A DNA stretch of 64,000 nt from Amycolatopsis albispora (lineage in GTDB: Bacteria > Actinomycetota > Actinomycetes > Mycobacteriales > Pseudonocardiaceae), in the NCBI RefSeq assembly GCF_003312875.1, contig NZ_CP015163.1, positions 8,494,001 to 8,558,000 of the forward strand, given 5' to 3'. Of the stretch, positions 18,019 to 25,308 are shown piece by piece (within the stretch, counting starts at the first letter, position 1; each line of letters starts with the position of its first letter). Under the pieces are notes generated by a model. It did no database searches. It saw nothing but the letters and a program-made list of their open reading frames with translations, and had not been told where the DNA came from. A program made the position numbers and the translations under genes.

Positions 18019-18561
18019 TCACCAGGCGCGGCCGACGGTGTAGGAGTCGGTCCAGATCTTCTGCAGGCGGACCACGTCGCCGGACTCCGGCGCGGCCCAC
18101 ATCTGCCCGTCACCGGCGAAGATGCCCACGTGGTAGACGCTGCCGCCGGAGTTGGCGAAGAAGATCAGGTCGCCGGGCTGCATGGCGGACTTGTCCACCG
18201 AGGCCACGGCGGCCCGCTGGTCGCGTGAGGTGCGCGGCAGCTCGATGCCGAGCTGGCGGTGCACGAACTGGGTCAGGCCGGAGCAGTCGAAGCTGTCCGG
18301 GCCGGTGGCGCCGTAGCTGTACGGCTTGCCCTGCTGCTCGGCCGCCTTCTCGACCAGGCTCTGCCCGGCCGGCTTGGGCGGCGCGGCTTCGGTGTGGGTG
18401 ACCCCGCGGTGGTCGGGGGCTTCCACCGGGACGGGGACGGCGGGGGCGTCCGCTGCGGACGCGGTGCCGGGCAGGGTGAGAAGCGCTCCCGCGCCGGCCA
18501 CGAAAGCTGCGGTCACGGTGCCGAGCCGCCGGGTGCGGCGCGGCAGCGATGCGGTGGACAC
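18019..18561 (-). CDS. Secreted NlpC/P60 peptidoglycan endopeptidase
   Basis: A 180-residue exported cell-wall hydrolase. GTG 18561 is set by GGAGG 7 nt upstream and gives a signal peptide ending ASA near residue 36; the open frame upstream is not used. The NlpC/P60 domain fills the C-terminal half: catalytic Cys in DSFDCSGLTQFV (about residue 92), His in SVYHVGIFAG (about 143) and the third polar residue downstream. Such enzymes cut the D-Glu-DAP bond. The leader is long (over 200 nt) and has a CRP-like palindrome at its far end, suggesting regulated expression. Confidence 0.9.
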   Translation of the reverse strand: MSTASLPRRTRRLGTVTAAFVAGAGALLTLPGTASAADAPAVPVPVEAPDHRGVTHTEAAPPKPAGQSLVEKAAEQQGKPYSYGATGPDSFDCSGLTQFVHRQLGIELPRTSRDQRAAVASVDKSAMQPGDLIFFANSGGSVYHVGIFAGDGQMWAAPESGDVVRLQKIWTDSYTVGRAW

Positions 18562-18761
18562 TATTCGTCCTCCAGGGTGTTTCGTGCGTGTCGGGGACAT
18601 CGGCCGAAACGACCGATCACGGGACGATAAACACGACTGACCCCGGATTTCGAAATATGGGGATTCCCGGTTCAGGTGATGCGGGCTACAGATCACGACC
18701 GGATATCAGGGTGAATTCCCAGCTCCAGGGGACCGAACTTGCACACCGATAAAGAAATCGC

Positions 18762-18777
18762 TGTGACGCAGATCACA
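18762..18777. promoter_or_regulatory. CRP-like binding site
   Basis: TGTGACGCAGATCACA is an exact match to the TGTGA-N6-TCACA half-site pair bound by CRP-family regulators (Rv3676 and GlxR in relatives). It lies about 200 bp upstream of the NlpC/P60 start and just beyond the stop of the methyltransferase gene, so the peptidoglycan hydrolase is the likely target. CRP-type control of cell-wall hydrolases is known in relatives; binding here is inference. Confidence 0.55.
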
Positions 18778-18796
18778 GTGCGGGAGGTGTTTTGGC

Positions 18797-19606
18797 TCAC
18801 CCTTTCGGTTTACGGCCGGTCAGTATTCGTACCGGTACCGCCTCGGTGAACCGGCCGTCCGGTTGCGCGGCGGCCAATGCCTGGCGAAGATCTTGGTCGA
18901 AGGAATCCCACTGCTCCGGGGCCAGCCGGTCCCGGGGCGCGGCCGAGTAGAAGGACCCGATGAACTCGTCGATGCCGAACACTTCGCGGTAGTCGGCCCG
19001 ATGCTCGCCGACCTCGGTGTACCCGGTCCTGACCAGCAGTTCCGCATACCGGTCGCGTTCGGCGCGGCTGGTCCCGCAGGTCGGGAAGCTCAGCGGGCCG
19101 AGCCATTTCGACGCGGTTTCGCGCAGCGCCGGCGCCCAGGGTGCGTCCTGGGTCCAGACCGGCGTCCCGTTGGCGACGACGGCGATGCCGCCACCCGGTT
19201 CGAGCAGTGGCCAGAGCGCGGTGAACACCGTTTCCGCAGCCATCCAGTGCAGTGCCTGCCCGATGGTGACCAGGCGCAGGCTTTCCTCGCCCAGCAGTGC
19301 TTCGAGGTCACCGATGTCGCTGTCGTAACCGACCAGCCACGCCGTGTTGCCCACCCCGGCTTCTTTGGCTTTCCGCCGGGCGTGGGTGAGCATGTCGGCG
19401 GATGGATCGAGGCCGATCGCGCAGCCGGCGTGCCCGGCGAGCGGGATGGTCAATTGCCCGGTACCGCACCCGAGATCGAGCACCTTCGCGTGTTCGCCCA
19501 ACGCGAACCGGGTGGCCAGGAATTCGATCTCGGCCGGTCGATATCCGCGCCGGTATTCGGCGTAGTTGTCCGCGGTGTCCCCGTCGAATACCCCAGCTGT
19601 ACCCAT
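18797..19606 (-). CDS. Class I SAM-dependent methyltransferase
   Basis: A 269-residue methyltransferase with Rossmann fold. SAM motif I is VLDLGCGTGQLTIPLAG (about residues 42-58), the acidic ribose-binding residue is in GLDPSADML, and the post-motif GQALHWMAAETVF resembles the ubiE/trans-aconitate methyltransferase group. The substrate is unknown. No clear ribosome site precedes ATG 19606. It is divergent from the P-loop kinase-like gene across 82 bp. Confidence 0.87.
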   Translation of the reverse strand: MGTAGVFDGDTADNYAEYRRGYRPAEIEFLATRFALGEHAKVLDLGCGTGQLTIPLAGHAGCAIGLDPSADMLTHARRKAKEAGVGNTAWLVGYDSDIGDLEALLGEESLRLVTIGQALHWMAAETVFTALWPLLEPGGGIAVVANGTPVWTQDAPWAPALRETASKWLGPLSFPTCGTSRAERDRYAELLVRTGYTEVGEHRADYREVFGIDEFIGSFYSAAPRDRLAPEQWDSFDQDLRQALAAAQPDGRFTEAVPVRILTGRKPKG

Positions 19607-19688
19607 GCGTGGGATTGTGGTCGGCGGAATCGGGCGGCGGCAACAAATTCAGCTGCGGGCGAGCGGCGGGGCTGGAAGCATCGCCGCC

Positions 19689-20222
19689 ATGTCGAAAGCC
19701 GTCTACCTGATCACCGGCATCTCCGCCGCCGGGAAGTCCACGGTGGCCCAGGAACTGGCCACCTCGCTGCCCGCCGCGGTGCACCTGCGGGGTGACACCT
19801 TCCGCAGGATGGTGGTGACCGGCCGCCACGAGATGTCGGCCGAGCCGACCCCGGAGGCGATCGCGCAGCTGCGGCTGCGGTACCGCCTGGCCGCGGCCTG
19901 TGCCGACGGCTACTTCGACGCCGGGTTCGACGTGGTTTTCCAGGACGTGATCCTCGGCGAGTACCTGCCGGAGGTGATCGGCCTGCTGCGCAGCCGTCCC
20001 CTGATCGTCGTGGTGCTCGCGCCCGATCCGGCGGTCGTCGCGGAGCGTGAGCGGGGCCGGGCCAAAAGCGCGTACGTGGGCTATACGCCCCAGATGCTCG
20101 ACGACGAACTTCGCCGCAACACCCCGAAGGTCGGGCTCTGGCTGGATTCCTCGCGGCAGACCCCCGCGGAGACTGCCGCCGAGATCCTCGCGCGCGGCTG
20201 GACCGAGGGTCAGGTGCGGTAA
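19689..20222 (+). CDS. P-loop kinase/phosphotransferase-like protein (AAA_33/CPT type)
   Basis: A 177-residue ATP-binding protein. Walker A is GISAAGKST at residues 9-17, near the N-terminus as in chloramphenicol phosphotransferase and small-molecule kinases. An RGDTFRRMV segment and VVVLAPDPAVVAERERGRAK (lid-like Arg-rich helix) fit the same group. The phosphate acceptor is unknown; antibiotic or nucleotide-like substrates are possible. ATG 19689 begins MSKAVYLITG, the usual first beta strand. The two tandem operator-like boxes that follow belong to the next genes. Confidence 0.78.
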   Translation: MSKAVYLITGISAAGKSTVAQELATSLPAAVHLRGDTFRRMVVTGRHEMSAEPTPEAIAQLRLRYRLAAACADGYFDAGFDVVFQDVILGEYLPEVIGLLRSRPLIVVVLAPDPAVVAERERGRAKSAYVGYTPQMLDDELRRNTPKVGLWLDSSRQTPAETAAEILARGWTEGQVR

Positions 20223-20244
20223 CCGAGGGTTGCTCCGGCCAACA

Positions 20245-20284
20245 ACTTTGCGATACAAAGTCCAAGTACTTTGAATCGCAAAGT
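20245..20284. promoter_or_regulatory. Two tandem ACTTTG-N5-CAAAGT operator boxes
   Basis: Box 1 is ACTTTGCGATACAAAGT (20245-20261) and box 2 ACTTTGAATCGCAAAGT (20268-20284), with centres 23 bp apart; box 2 has a one-base change in its right half (GCAAAGT for ACAAAGT-type spacing). Together they also form one 42-bp dyad (20244-20285). They end next to the ribosome site of the membrane protein/regulator operon, so autoregulation by the winged-helix protein is the simplest reading (inferred). Confidence 0.6.
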
Positions 20285-20294
20285 TGGAGGGGAC

Positions 20295-20924
20295 GTGACC
20301 ACGATGTCCGGAGAGAGCCCGCCGTTGTCGGCGCGGGAGTCGCTGGAACTGATCAACCGGGAGTCGGCGGTGGCCGCGAAGCGGCTGCACGGCGGGGGCA
20401 GGCACCTGCCCGGCCTGTGGGCCGTGCTGTGGTTCCTCGCCTTCGGCACCTTCCACCTGGCGGGCAACGGCTGGCCGGGGCCGGTTTTCCCGCTCTGGGT
20501 GCCGGGGGTGGTGATGACCGTGTTGTTCGCGACCGGCTCGGTGACCAGCGCGGTGGTCGGCATTCGCTCGGGCCGGGGTGTGCGCGGCACGTCCTCGAAG
20601 GCCGGGGCGATGTACGGCTTCAGCTGGCCGATCGCCTTCGCCACGGTGATCGCGGTGAACCTGCTGCTGATGGCCAAGGGCATGCCCGAGGAGCTGATCC
20701 CGCCGCTGTGGGCGGGCACCATGATGGGCCTGGCCGGGGCGTTGTGCCTGGCGGGCGGCGCGATGTACCGCGACGTGCTGTTCTACGGCTCCGGGGTGGT
20801 GCTCCTGCTGACCGCGGTCGGCGCGGTGCTGGCCGGGGTGGACTACCAGAACGCGGTGGTGGCCGTCGGCGGGTTGCTCTCGTTCGGGTCGGCGTGGCTG
20901 GTCGAGCAGCGGCGGTGCCGATGA
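20295..20924 (+). CDS. Multi-pass membrane protein paired with a winged-helix regulator
   Basis: About 209 residues with a soluble N-terminal 45 residues (ARESLELINRESAVAAKRLHGG) and roughly five hydrophobic helices. No transporter or enzyme motif is recognised. GGAGGGG (20286-20292) lies just before GTG 20295; ATG 20304 three codons on is also possible. The last four bases overlap the next gene (ATGA), so it is co-translated with the regulator. Pairs of this kind (membrane protein plus small winged-helix repressor) are common in actinobacteria, but their role is not defined. Confidence 0.72.
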   Translation: MTTMSGESPPLSARESLELINRESAVAAKRLHGGGRHLPGLWAVLWFLAFGTFHLAGNGWPGPVFPLWVPGVVMTVLFATGSVTSAVVGIRSGRGVRGTSSKAGAMYGFSWPIAFATVIAVNLLLMAKGMPEELIPPLWAGTMMGLAGALCLAGGAMYRDVLFYGSGVVLLLTAVGAVLAGVDYQNAVVAVGGLLSFGSAWLVEQRRCR

Positions 20925-21238
20925 GCGTGGAACTGGACCCGGTGATCCACGCGCAGGCGCGGTTGCGGGTGACGGTCGCGCTCGCCGCGCTGGCCGACGG
21001 TGACTCGATCTCGTTCCCGCGGTTGCAGGAACTGCTGGGCATGACCGCCGGGAACCTGTCCACGCACCTGCGCAAGCTCGAGGACGCGGAGTACGTCGAG
21101 ATCACCAAGACCCACCAGCGCCGCACGCCGGTGACGTACGTGTCGCTCACCCGGCGCGGGCGGCTGGCCTTCGAGGACTACACGGCGTCGCTGAAGGCGC
21201 TGCTGAACGGAAGTGGACGGGATAGCCAGCGCGACTAG
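20921..21238 (+). CDS. Winged-helix transcriptional regulator
   Basis: A 105-residue DNA-binding protein. The winged-helix domain covers about residues 10-90: RLRVTVALAALADGDSISF, recognition helix MTAGNLSTHLRKLEDAEYVEI and the wing PVTYVSLTRRGRLAF. It resembles the MarR/ArsR-like HTH group used as compact repressors. No metal or ligand site is evident. It overlaps the membrane protein gene by 4 bp, and the tandem ACTTTG-N5-CAAAGT boxes upstream are the likely operator. Its stop codon TAG (21236-21238) is inside the KstR-like box of the next unit. Confidence 0.85.
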   Translation: MSVELDPVIHAQARLRVTVALAALADGDSISFPRLQELLGMTAGNLSTHLRKLEDAEYVEITKTHQRRTPVTYVSLTRRGRLAFEDYTASLKALLNGSGRDSQRD

Positions 21239-21249
21239 AACACGTTATA
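21236..21249. promoter_or_regulatory. KstR-like operator
   Basis: TAGAACACGTTATA fits TNNAACNNGTTNNA, the motif of the TetR-family cholesterol regulator KstR in mycobacteria and rhodococci. It is 10 bp upstream of the GTG of the F420-type oxidoreductase gene and overlaps the upstream stop codon. An AGAAC-N8-GTTCT dyad (21237-21254) covers the same place. Control of a steroid or lipid-linked gene pair by a KstR-type repressor is plausible but unproven. Confidence 0.5.
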
Positions 21250-21259
21250 GTTCTGCGCT

Positions 21260-22144
21260 GTGAAGTTCTCCCTCTCGATTGCCATGAGCCCGCTGGACCA
21301 GCTCACCGAGTTGGCGGTCACGGCTGAGCAGAGCGGTTTTTCCTCGGTCGTGCTGCCGGACTCGCTGTTCTATTCCGAGGAGGTGTCGGCGGACTACCCG
21401 TACACGCCGGACGGGAACAGGTTCTGGAACGAGGAGACGCCGTGGGCCGATCCGCTGGTCGCCACCGCGGCGATGGGCGCGGTCACCTCGACGATCGAGT
21501 TCTACACGTCGGTGCTGAAGCTGGGGTCGCGGAACCCGGTGCTGCTGGCCAGGCAGGTGAACTCGGTGGCCGCGCTGACCGGCGGGCGGTTCGGGCTGGG
21601 GCTCGGTGTCGGCTGGTCGCCGGAGGAGTTCGAATGGTGCGGCGCGCCGTACGCCCGGCGCGGCAAGCGGGTGGACGAGGCGATCGAGGTGCTGCGGCTG
21701 ATCCTCGACGGCGGGATGGTCGAGTACCACGGGGAGTTCTTCGACTTCGGCAAGCTGCGCATGAGCCCGACGCCGCCGAAGCGGGTGCCGTTCTACGTGG
21801 GCGGGCACACCGAGGTGGCGTTGAAGCGGGCGGCGAAGTACGCGGACGGCTGGTCGTCGGCGATGATGAAGTTCGACGACCTGCGGTCCACGATCGGGCG
21901 GCTGCGTGAGTTGCTGGCGGAGGCGGGCCGGGCGGATGCGCCGTTCGAATACCAGGCGGTGTGCATCGACAGCTTCGGCGTGGACGGGTATCGCGCGCAG
22001 GCGGACATCGGCGTGACGGACGTGATCACCATGCCGTGGATGTTCGACGGCATCGGTTTCGACGGTGAGCTGTCGGCGAAGAAGGATTCGATCCGCCGGT
22101 TCGGGGATGAGGTCATCGCGGTGGTCGGAGGGGAGCGAGGATGA
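21260..22144 (+). CDS. LLM-class F420-dependent oxidoreductase-like protein
   Basis: A 294-residue TIM-barrel protein of the luciferase-like monooxygenase superfamily. Typical stretches are SPLDQLTELAVTAEQSGFSSVVLPDS at the start, LARQVNSVAALTGGRFGLGLGVGW in the middle and PFYVGGHTEVALKRAAKYADGW, the cofactor-phosphate region. Actinobacterial members mainly use coenzyme F420, but FMN cannot be excluded. GTG 21260 begins VKFSLSIAMS. It is coupled to the following NTF2-like gene by an ATGA overlap, and both lie behind the KstR-like box, which suggests a role in steroid or lipid oxidation (inference). Confidence 0.87.
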   Translation: MKFSLSIAMSPLDQLTELAVTAEQSGFSSVVLPDSLFYSEEVSADYPYTPDGNRFWNEETPWADPLVATAAMGAVTSTIEFYTSVLKLGSRNPVLLARQVNSVAALTGGRFGLGLGVGWSPEEFEWCGAPYARRGKRVDEAIEVLRLILDGGMVEYHGEFFDFGKLRMSPTPPKRVPFYVGGHTEVALKRAAKYADGWSSAMMKFDDLRSTIGRLRELLAEAGRADAPFEYQAVCIDSFGVDGYRAQADIGVTDVITMPWMFDGIGFDGELSAKKDSIRRFGDEVIAVVGGERG

Positions 22145-22587
22145 GCATCACGGTCAGCTGGGATCCCGAGGCCGAGCAGCCGCCGGCGCGCGTGGCGGCG
22201 TGGCGGTCGATGAACGCGGTGGTGCGCGGGGCGAAGGAGGAGTGGCTGTCCCTGTTCGCCGACGACGCGACCGTGGAGGACCCGGTCGGCCCGTCCTTTT
22301 TCGACGAAGAGGGCAAGGGGCACCACGGCCGGGAAGGCATCTCGGCGTTCTGGGACAAGACGATCGGGCAGGTGGAGCGCTTCGAATTCACCATCCGCGA
22401 CTCCCACGCGGCGGGGGACGAGGTGGCCAACGTCGGCACCATCACCACCTACCTGCCCGGCAACTACCGCGTCGACACGGACGGCGTTTTCGTCTACCGC
22501 GTCGGCGAAGACGGCCTGATCCGCTCGATGCGTGCCTTCTGGGAAACCGACCGCGCGATGGCAACGGCGCGTGAGGTCAAGGACTGA
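22141..22587 (+). CDS. NTF2/SnoaL-like protein
   Basis: A 148-residue protein with the NTF2-like cone fold shared by ketosteroid isomerase and SnoaL cyclases. Seen: VRGAKEEWLSLFADDATVEDPVGPS near residues 30-55 (the early helix and first strand, with the Asp pair usual in this group), GREGISAFWDKTIG, and a C-terminal sheet ending IRSMRAFWE. A GAGGGGAGCGAGG tract precedes ATG 22141, which overlaps the oxidoreductase stop. Together with the KstR-like site this fits an isomerase, hydratase or accessory role in steroid metabolism; catalysis is not proven. Confidence 0.8.
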   Translation: MSITVSWDPEAEQPPARVAAWRSMNAVVRGAKEEWLSLFADDATVEDPVGPSFFDEEGKGHHGREGISAFWDKTIGQVERFEFTIRDSHAAGDEVANVGTITTYLPGNYRVDTDGVFVYRVGEDGLIRSMRAFWETDRAMATAREVKD

Positions 22588-22603
22588 CCCCGGTAGAACG
22601 GCG

Positions 22604-22638
22604 GAAGCGGCGGCTCCCTTGGCCGGGGCCGCCGCTTC
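22604..22638 (+). terminator. Hairpin after the NTF2-like gene
   Basis: An 11-bp perfect stem, GAAGCGGCGGC and its complement, around a 13-nt loop, 17 bp after the stop codon. No long T-run follows (ACTGTTGTG), so termination strength is uncertain. On the other strand it lies downstream of tRNA-Gly. Confidence 0.6.
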
Positions 22639-22669
22639 ACTGTTGTGCCTGAACTGCGGTTTTCGTGGT

Positions 22670-22743
22670 TGGAGCGGGCGACGGGAATCGAACCCGCGTA
22701 GCCAGTTTGGAAGACTGGGGCTCTACCATTGAGCTACGCCCGC
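22670..22743 (-). tRNA. tRNA-Gly(UCC)
   Basis: Read on the minus strand the gene starts GCGGGCGTAGCTCAATGGTA and folds as a full cloverleaf. The acceptor arms are GCGGGCG/CGCCCGC, the anticodon loop is CTTCCAA with anticodon TCC, and the T-arm contains GGTTCGATTCC. The 3' CCA is encoded. Confidence 0.97.
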
Positions 22744-22800
22744 GTGCGCCCGTGGTACCGGGTGCACAGGCAGCTTACCGGTTGCCGCTAAGCTGGGTGC

Positions 22801-22818
22801 AAGCCACCCGGGTGGCTT
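22801..22818. repeat. 18-bp perfect palindrome at the 5' edge of tRNA-Pro
   Basis: AAGCCACCCGGGTGGCTT lies between the two divergent tRNA genes and ends 1 nt before the mature tRNA-Pro. A TAAGCT promoter-like hexamer is about 15 bp upstream, so the palindrome would be in the tRNA-Pro 5' leader and may help processing, or bind a regulator. Confidence 0.6.
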
Positions 22819-22819
22819 A

Positions 22820-22893
22820 CGGGATGTGGCGCAGCTTGGTAGCGCATTCGCTTTGGGAGCGAAGGGTCGCAGGTTCAAATCCTGTCATCCCGA
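22820..22893 (+). tRNA. tRNA-Pro(UGG)
   Basis: CGGGATGTGGCGCAGCTTGG begins a complete cloverleaf with acceptor pairing CGGGATG/CATCCCG, anticodon loop TTTGGGA (anticodon TGG) and T-arm GGTTCAAATCC. CCA is not encoded: the sequence after the discriminator A is CCG. Confidence 0.97.
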
Positions 22894-22906
22894 CCGCAGG
22901 CCGCGA

Positions 22907-25090
22907 TCAGGCCGTTTTGCGGACGAGGCCGGTGTAGCCGGCGACGGCGAGGGTCGCCAGGCCCCAGACCGCCGCCTGGACGAGCCAGATGGCCACCGTG
23001 AACCACTGTCCCGGCGTGGTCGCGGTGTCGAGATCGCAGCGCGTGCGGAGGCCGGTGGGGGCCAGCGGCAGCCCGCGGTCCAGGCCCAAACCGATGAGTT
23101 CGACAGGCGTGCACTGCTGCCCGGGCGTTCCCGAGGCGGCGGTGCGTTCCGCGGCGTAGCCGGGCCGTGTGTCGACGTGACCCGCCCAGAGGCCGAAGCC
23201 GCCCGCCGCGATGAGCGCCAGCAGCAGTGCGGCGGCGGTGCGGCGCGTGCGGTAGCCGTAACCGGTCAGCGCGCCCCACAGCCGGTGACCCCAGCGAGCC
23301 AGCGGCCCGCCCAGCGCCCCGGGTGACCGCCGGTGCAGGTCCCGCTGCTGCGCGATCAGGATGTGCCGGGCGTTGCTGTCGTGCCCCGCCGCCCGCTCCG
23401 CGACGGCCAGCTTCTGGTACGGCGACGGCGCGTAGTAACCGGTGTGGAAGCGGATCAGGTGCACCCACTCCGGCCAGTCGACATCGGACAGTGCGTCGAA
23501 GGTGAAACCGTCCAGCCCAACGGATCGGGAGTACCGGCACGAACCGCCCCACGGCTCGGGGCAGACCAGCTCGGCCGGGAAGAACACCGTGCCGTCGACC
23601 CGGGTGTCTTCGAGATCCAGCCCGATCGCCGACCCGTTGTCGATCCCGGTGTCGCGGAGGACGAGCTGACCGCTGATGTGCGCGCCGAGCAGGTGCACGG
23701 CCGCTGCCTGGCGATCGCCGGTGAGCCGCGCGTGCCGCAGCGTCACGCTCCGCTCCGCGCGAAGGCGATCCGCGCACAGCACGGACCCGCTGGTGTTCTC
23801 ACCACGCAACCACCGCGCGTTCAGCAAACCCCTGATCTGGGCGTCGTGCAGGCAGACGGCGCTGTGCTCGCTGTTCGCGGTGAACCACGCGCTGATCAGG
23901 TACAGATTGCCGAGCACGGTCAGGTTCGCACCGACGAACGCGCTGCCGCCGGGATTGTCGCAGTGCAGGCCTTCCGCGTTGAGCTGACCGCCGATGTGCG
24001 CGCTGTGCAGGCGAATCGCGCCTTGTGCGCTGTTGCCGGTGAGCCGCGCGTGCGTCAGGTGCAGATCACCGTCAACCTTCAGGTCGTCACTGAGCAGCGC
24101 GACGCCGGAGGGGTTGTCGCAGTGCAGGTGCTCGGCGTTGACCTGGCTTCCGATGTGCGCGTCGACGAGGCGGACCGTGCCGTTCTCGCCGCGGCCGGCG
24201 TAGCGTGCCCCGGCCAGGTGCAGGCTCCCGGTCACCTGGATGCGCTCGGCGCTCAGCGCCGGCCCGCCGGCGTTGGCGCAGTTCAGGCGCGTCAGGTTGA
24301 GCTGGCCGCCGATGCGGGCGCTGTGCAGGCGGATCGCGCCGAGCGGGCTGTGGCCGGTGAGGTGCGCGTTGTCCAGGTACAGACCACCCCCGATGTCCAG
24401 GTGCTCGGCGTTCACGGCGATGCCGGAGGGGTTGTCGCAGCGCAGGTGCTCGGCGGAGAGCTGGCCGCCGATGTGCGCGCCGTGCAGGCGGATCGCGCCG
24501 TGTGCGCTGGTGCTGATGATGTTTGCGTGCGCCAGGCGGAGGTCGCCGTCGACCTTCGCATCGTCGGCGTCGAAGGTGCCACCGCGCAGTCGCGAGGCTC
24601 GGAGCGCGCCGTCGATGTGCGCGCCAGACAACTGGACCGAGTCCCGCACGTCACCGTCTTCCAGTACCAGGTCTCCGGTGACGCGCAGGCCGCGCGCGTA
24701 CAGCCCGATGATGCGGCTGCCCGTCAGGATCAACCGGGGCAGCTGAGCGCCGAACGCGGTGATCGGCCAGGTGAAGGCACAACCGGTCAGCTCGAGCCCG
24801 GCGCTGGTTTCGAGGTGGTCCAGGTCGAGGTGCCCGACGATGCGGGCACCCCGGAGCCGGACCCCGTGGGGATCGAGTTCGCCGTGCTCCCCGCGGAGCA
24901 GTTCACGGATCAGCCGGGCCCGGACCTGCTGATCCGGATCGCTGGTGGCGGCGAGAAGGTTGCTGCTCACCTCGCCGCACACCAGCTCGTCGCCGTGGCG
25001 GGCGGCGCGCACCAGTTCGCGCTCACGCGCCGACAGCTCGGTCAGGACGGGCACGGGCTCGACGTCGGTCACCCGCCCATCGTCGAGCAT
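22907..25090 (-). CDS. Membrane-anchored beta-helix protein with 53-residue repeats
   Basis: A 727-residue protein. After about 85 residues it enters a long right-handed-helix-like region. From about residue 200 there are five or more tandem repeats of exactly 53 residues, each starting like GAIRLHSAHIGGQLNAEGL and continuing CDNPSGxAL..DLxVxGxLxLxxARLTGNS. A soluble domain (about 510-610, with HLIRFHTGYYAPSPYQKLA) follows, then two C-terminal membrane helices around about 640 and 695. Homologues are often labelled membrane-associated oxidoreductase, but no cofactor site is visible. A 40-residue basic protein gene sits 19 bp upstream. Role unknown. Confidence 0.75.
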   Translation of the reverse strand: MLDDGRVTDVEPVPVLTELSARERELVRAARHGDELVCGEVSSNLLAATSDPDQQVRARLIRELLRGEHGELDPHGVRLRGARIVGHLDLDHLETSAGLELTGCAFTWPITAFGAQLPRLILTGSRIIGLYARGLRVTGDLVLEDGDVRDSVQLSGAHIDGALRASRLRGGTFDADDAKVDGDLRLAHANIISTSAHGAIRLHGAHIGGQLSAEHLRCDNPSGIAVNAEHLDIGGGLYLDNAHLTGHSPLGAIRLHSARIGGQLNLTRLNCANAGGPALSAERIQVTGSLHLAGARYAGRGENGTVRLVDAHIGSQVNAEHLHCDNPSGVALLSDDLKVDGDLHLTHARLTGNSAQGAIRLHSAHIGGQLNAEGLHCDNPGGSAFVGANLTVLGNLYLISAWFTANSEHSAVCLHDAQIRGLLNARWLRGENTSGSVLCADRLRAERSVTLRHARLTGDRQAAAVHLLGAHISGQLVLRDTGIDNGSAIGLDLEDTRVDGTVFFPAELVCPEPWGGSCRYSRSVGLDGFTFDALSDVDWPEWVHLIRFHTGYYAPSPYQKLAVAERAAGHDSNARHILIAQQRDLHRRSPGALGGPLARWGHRLWGALTGYGYRTRRTAAALLLALIAAGGFGLWAGHVDTRPGYAAERTAASGTPGQQCTPVELIGLGLDRGLPLAPTGLRTRCDLDTATTPGQWFTVAIWLVQAAVWGLATLAVAGYTGLVRKTA

Positions 25091-25109
25091 CCCGCCCGGT
25101 TCCGCGTTG

Positions 25110-25232
25110 TTATCGGCGGATCTTCCGCCTGCGCCGCGGCACCGCCAGCCCGTGGCGGATCGCGTTGCCCGCGTGGATGCCGTAGGCGAAGTCCTTGCAG
25201 AAGGTGGTCAAGGAAACGATGGCTTTGCGCAT
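25110..25232 (-). CDS. Small basic protein (40 residues)
   Basis: A short open frame beginning MRKAIVSLTTFCKDFAYGIH and ending in an Arg/Lys cluster (PRRRRKIRR). Composition is coherent: an amphipathic N-terminal half, AYGIHAGNAIRHG, then a strongly basic tail. CGGGA lies a few bases upstream of ATG 25232, a weak ribosome site. It ends 19 bp before the 53-residue-repeat membrane protein and on the same strand, so a two-gene unit is likely. Function unknown. Confidence 0.55.
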   Translation of the reverse strand: MRKAIVSLTTFCKDFAYGIHAGNAIRHGLAVPRRRRKIRR

Positions 25233-25308
25233 TTCCCGAGAATGACGGGGAAACACGGCAGGCAACACGGACGCCGACGACAACTACCGCCAAGATCTCG
25301 CCACCGCG

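Noticed and set aside
18562-18796. ydaO-type c-di-AMP riboswitch before the NlpC/P60 gene
   Set aside because: Fragments such as GGGTGAATTCCC occur, but on the strand opposite to the gene; without a covariance search it cannot be supported.
22907-25090. Oxidoreductase function of the 53-residue-repeat membrane protein
   Set aside because: The common database-style label has no visible cofactor or redox motif behind it; described as beta-helix membrane protein instead.
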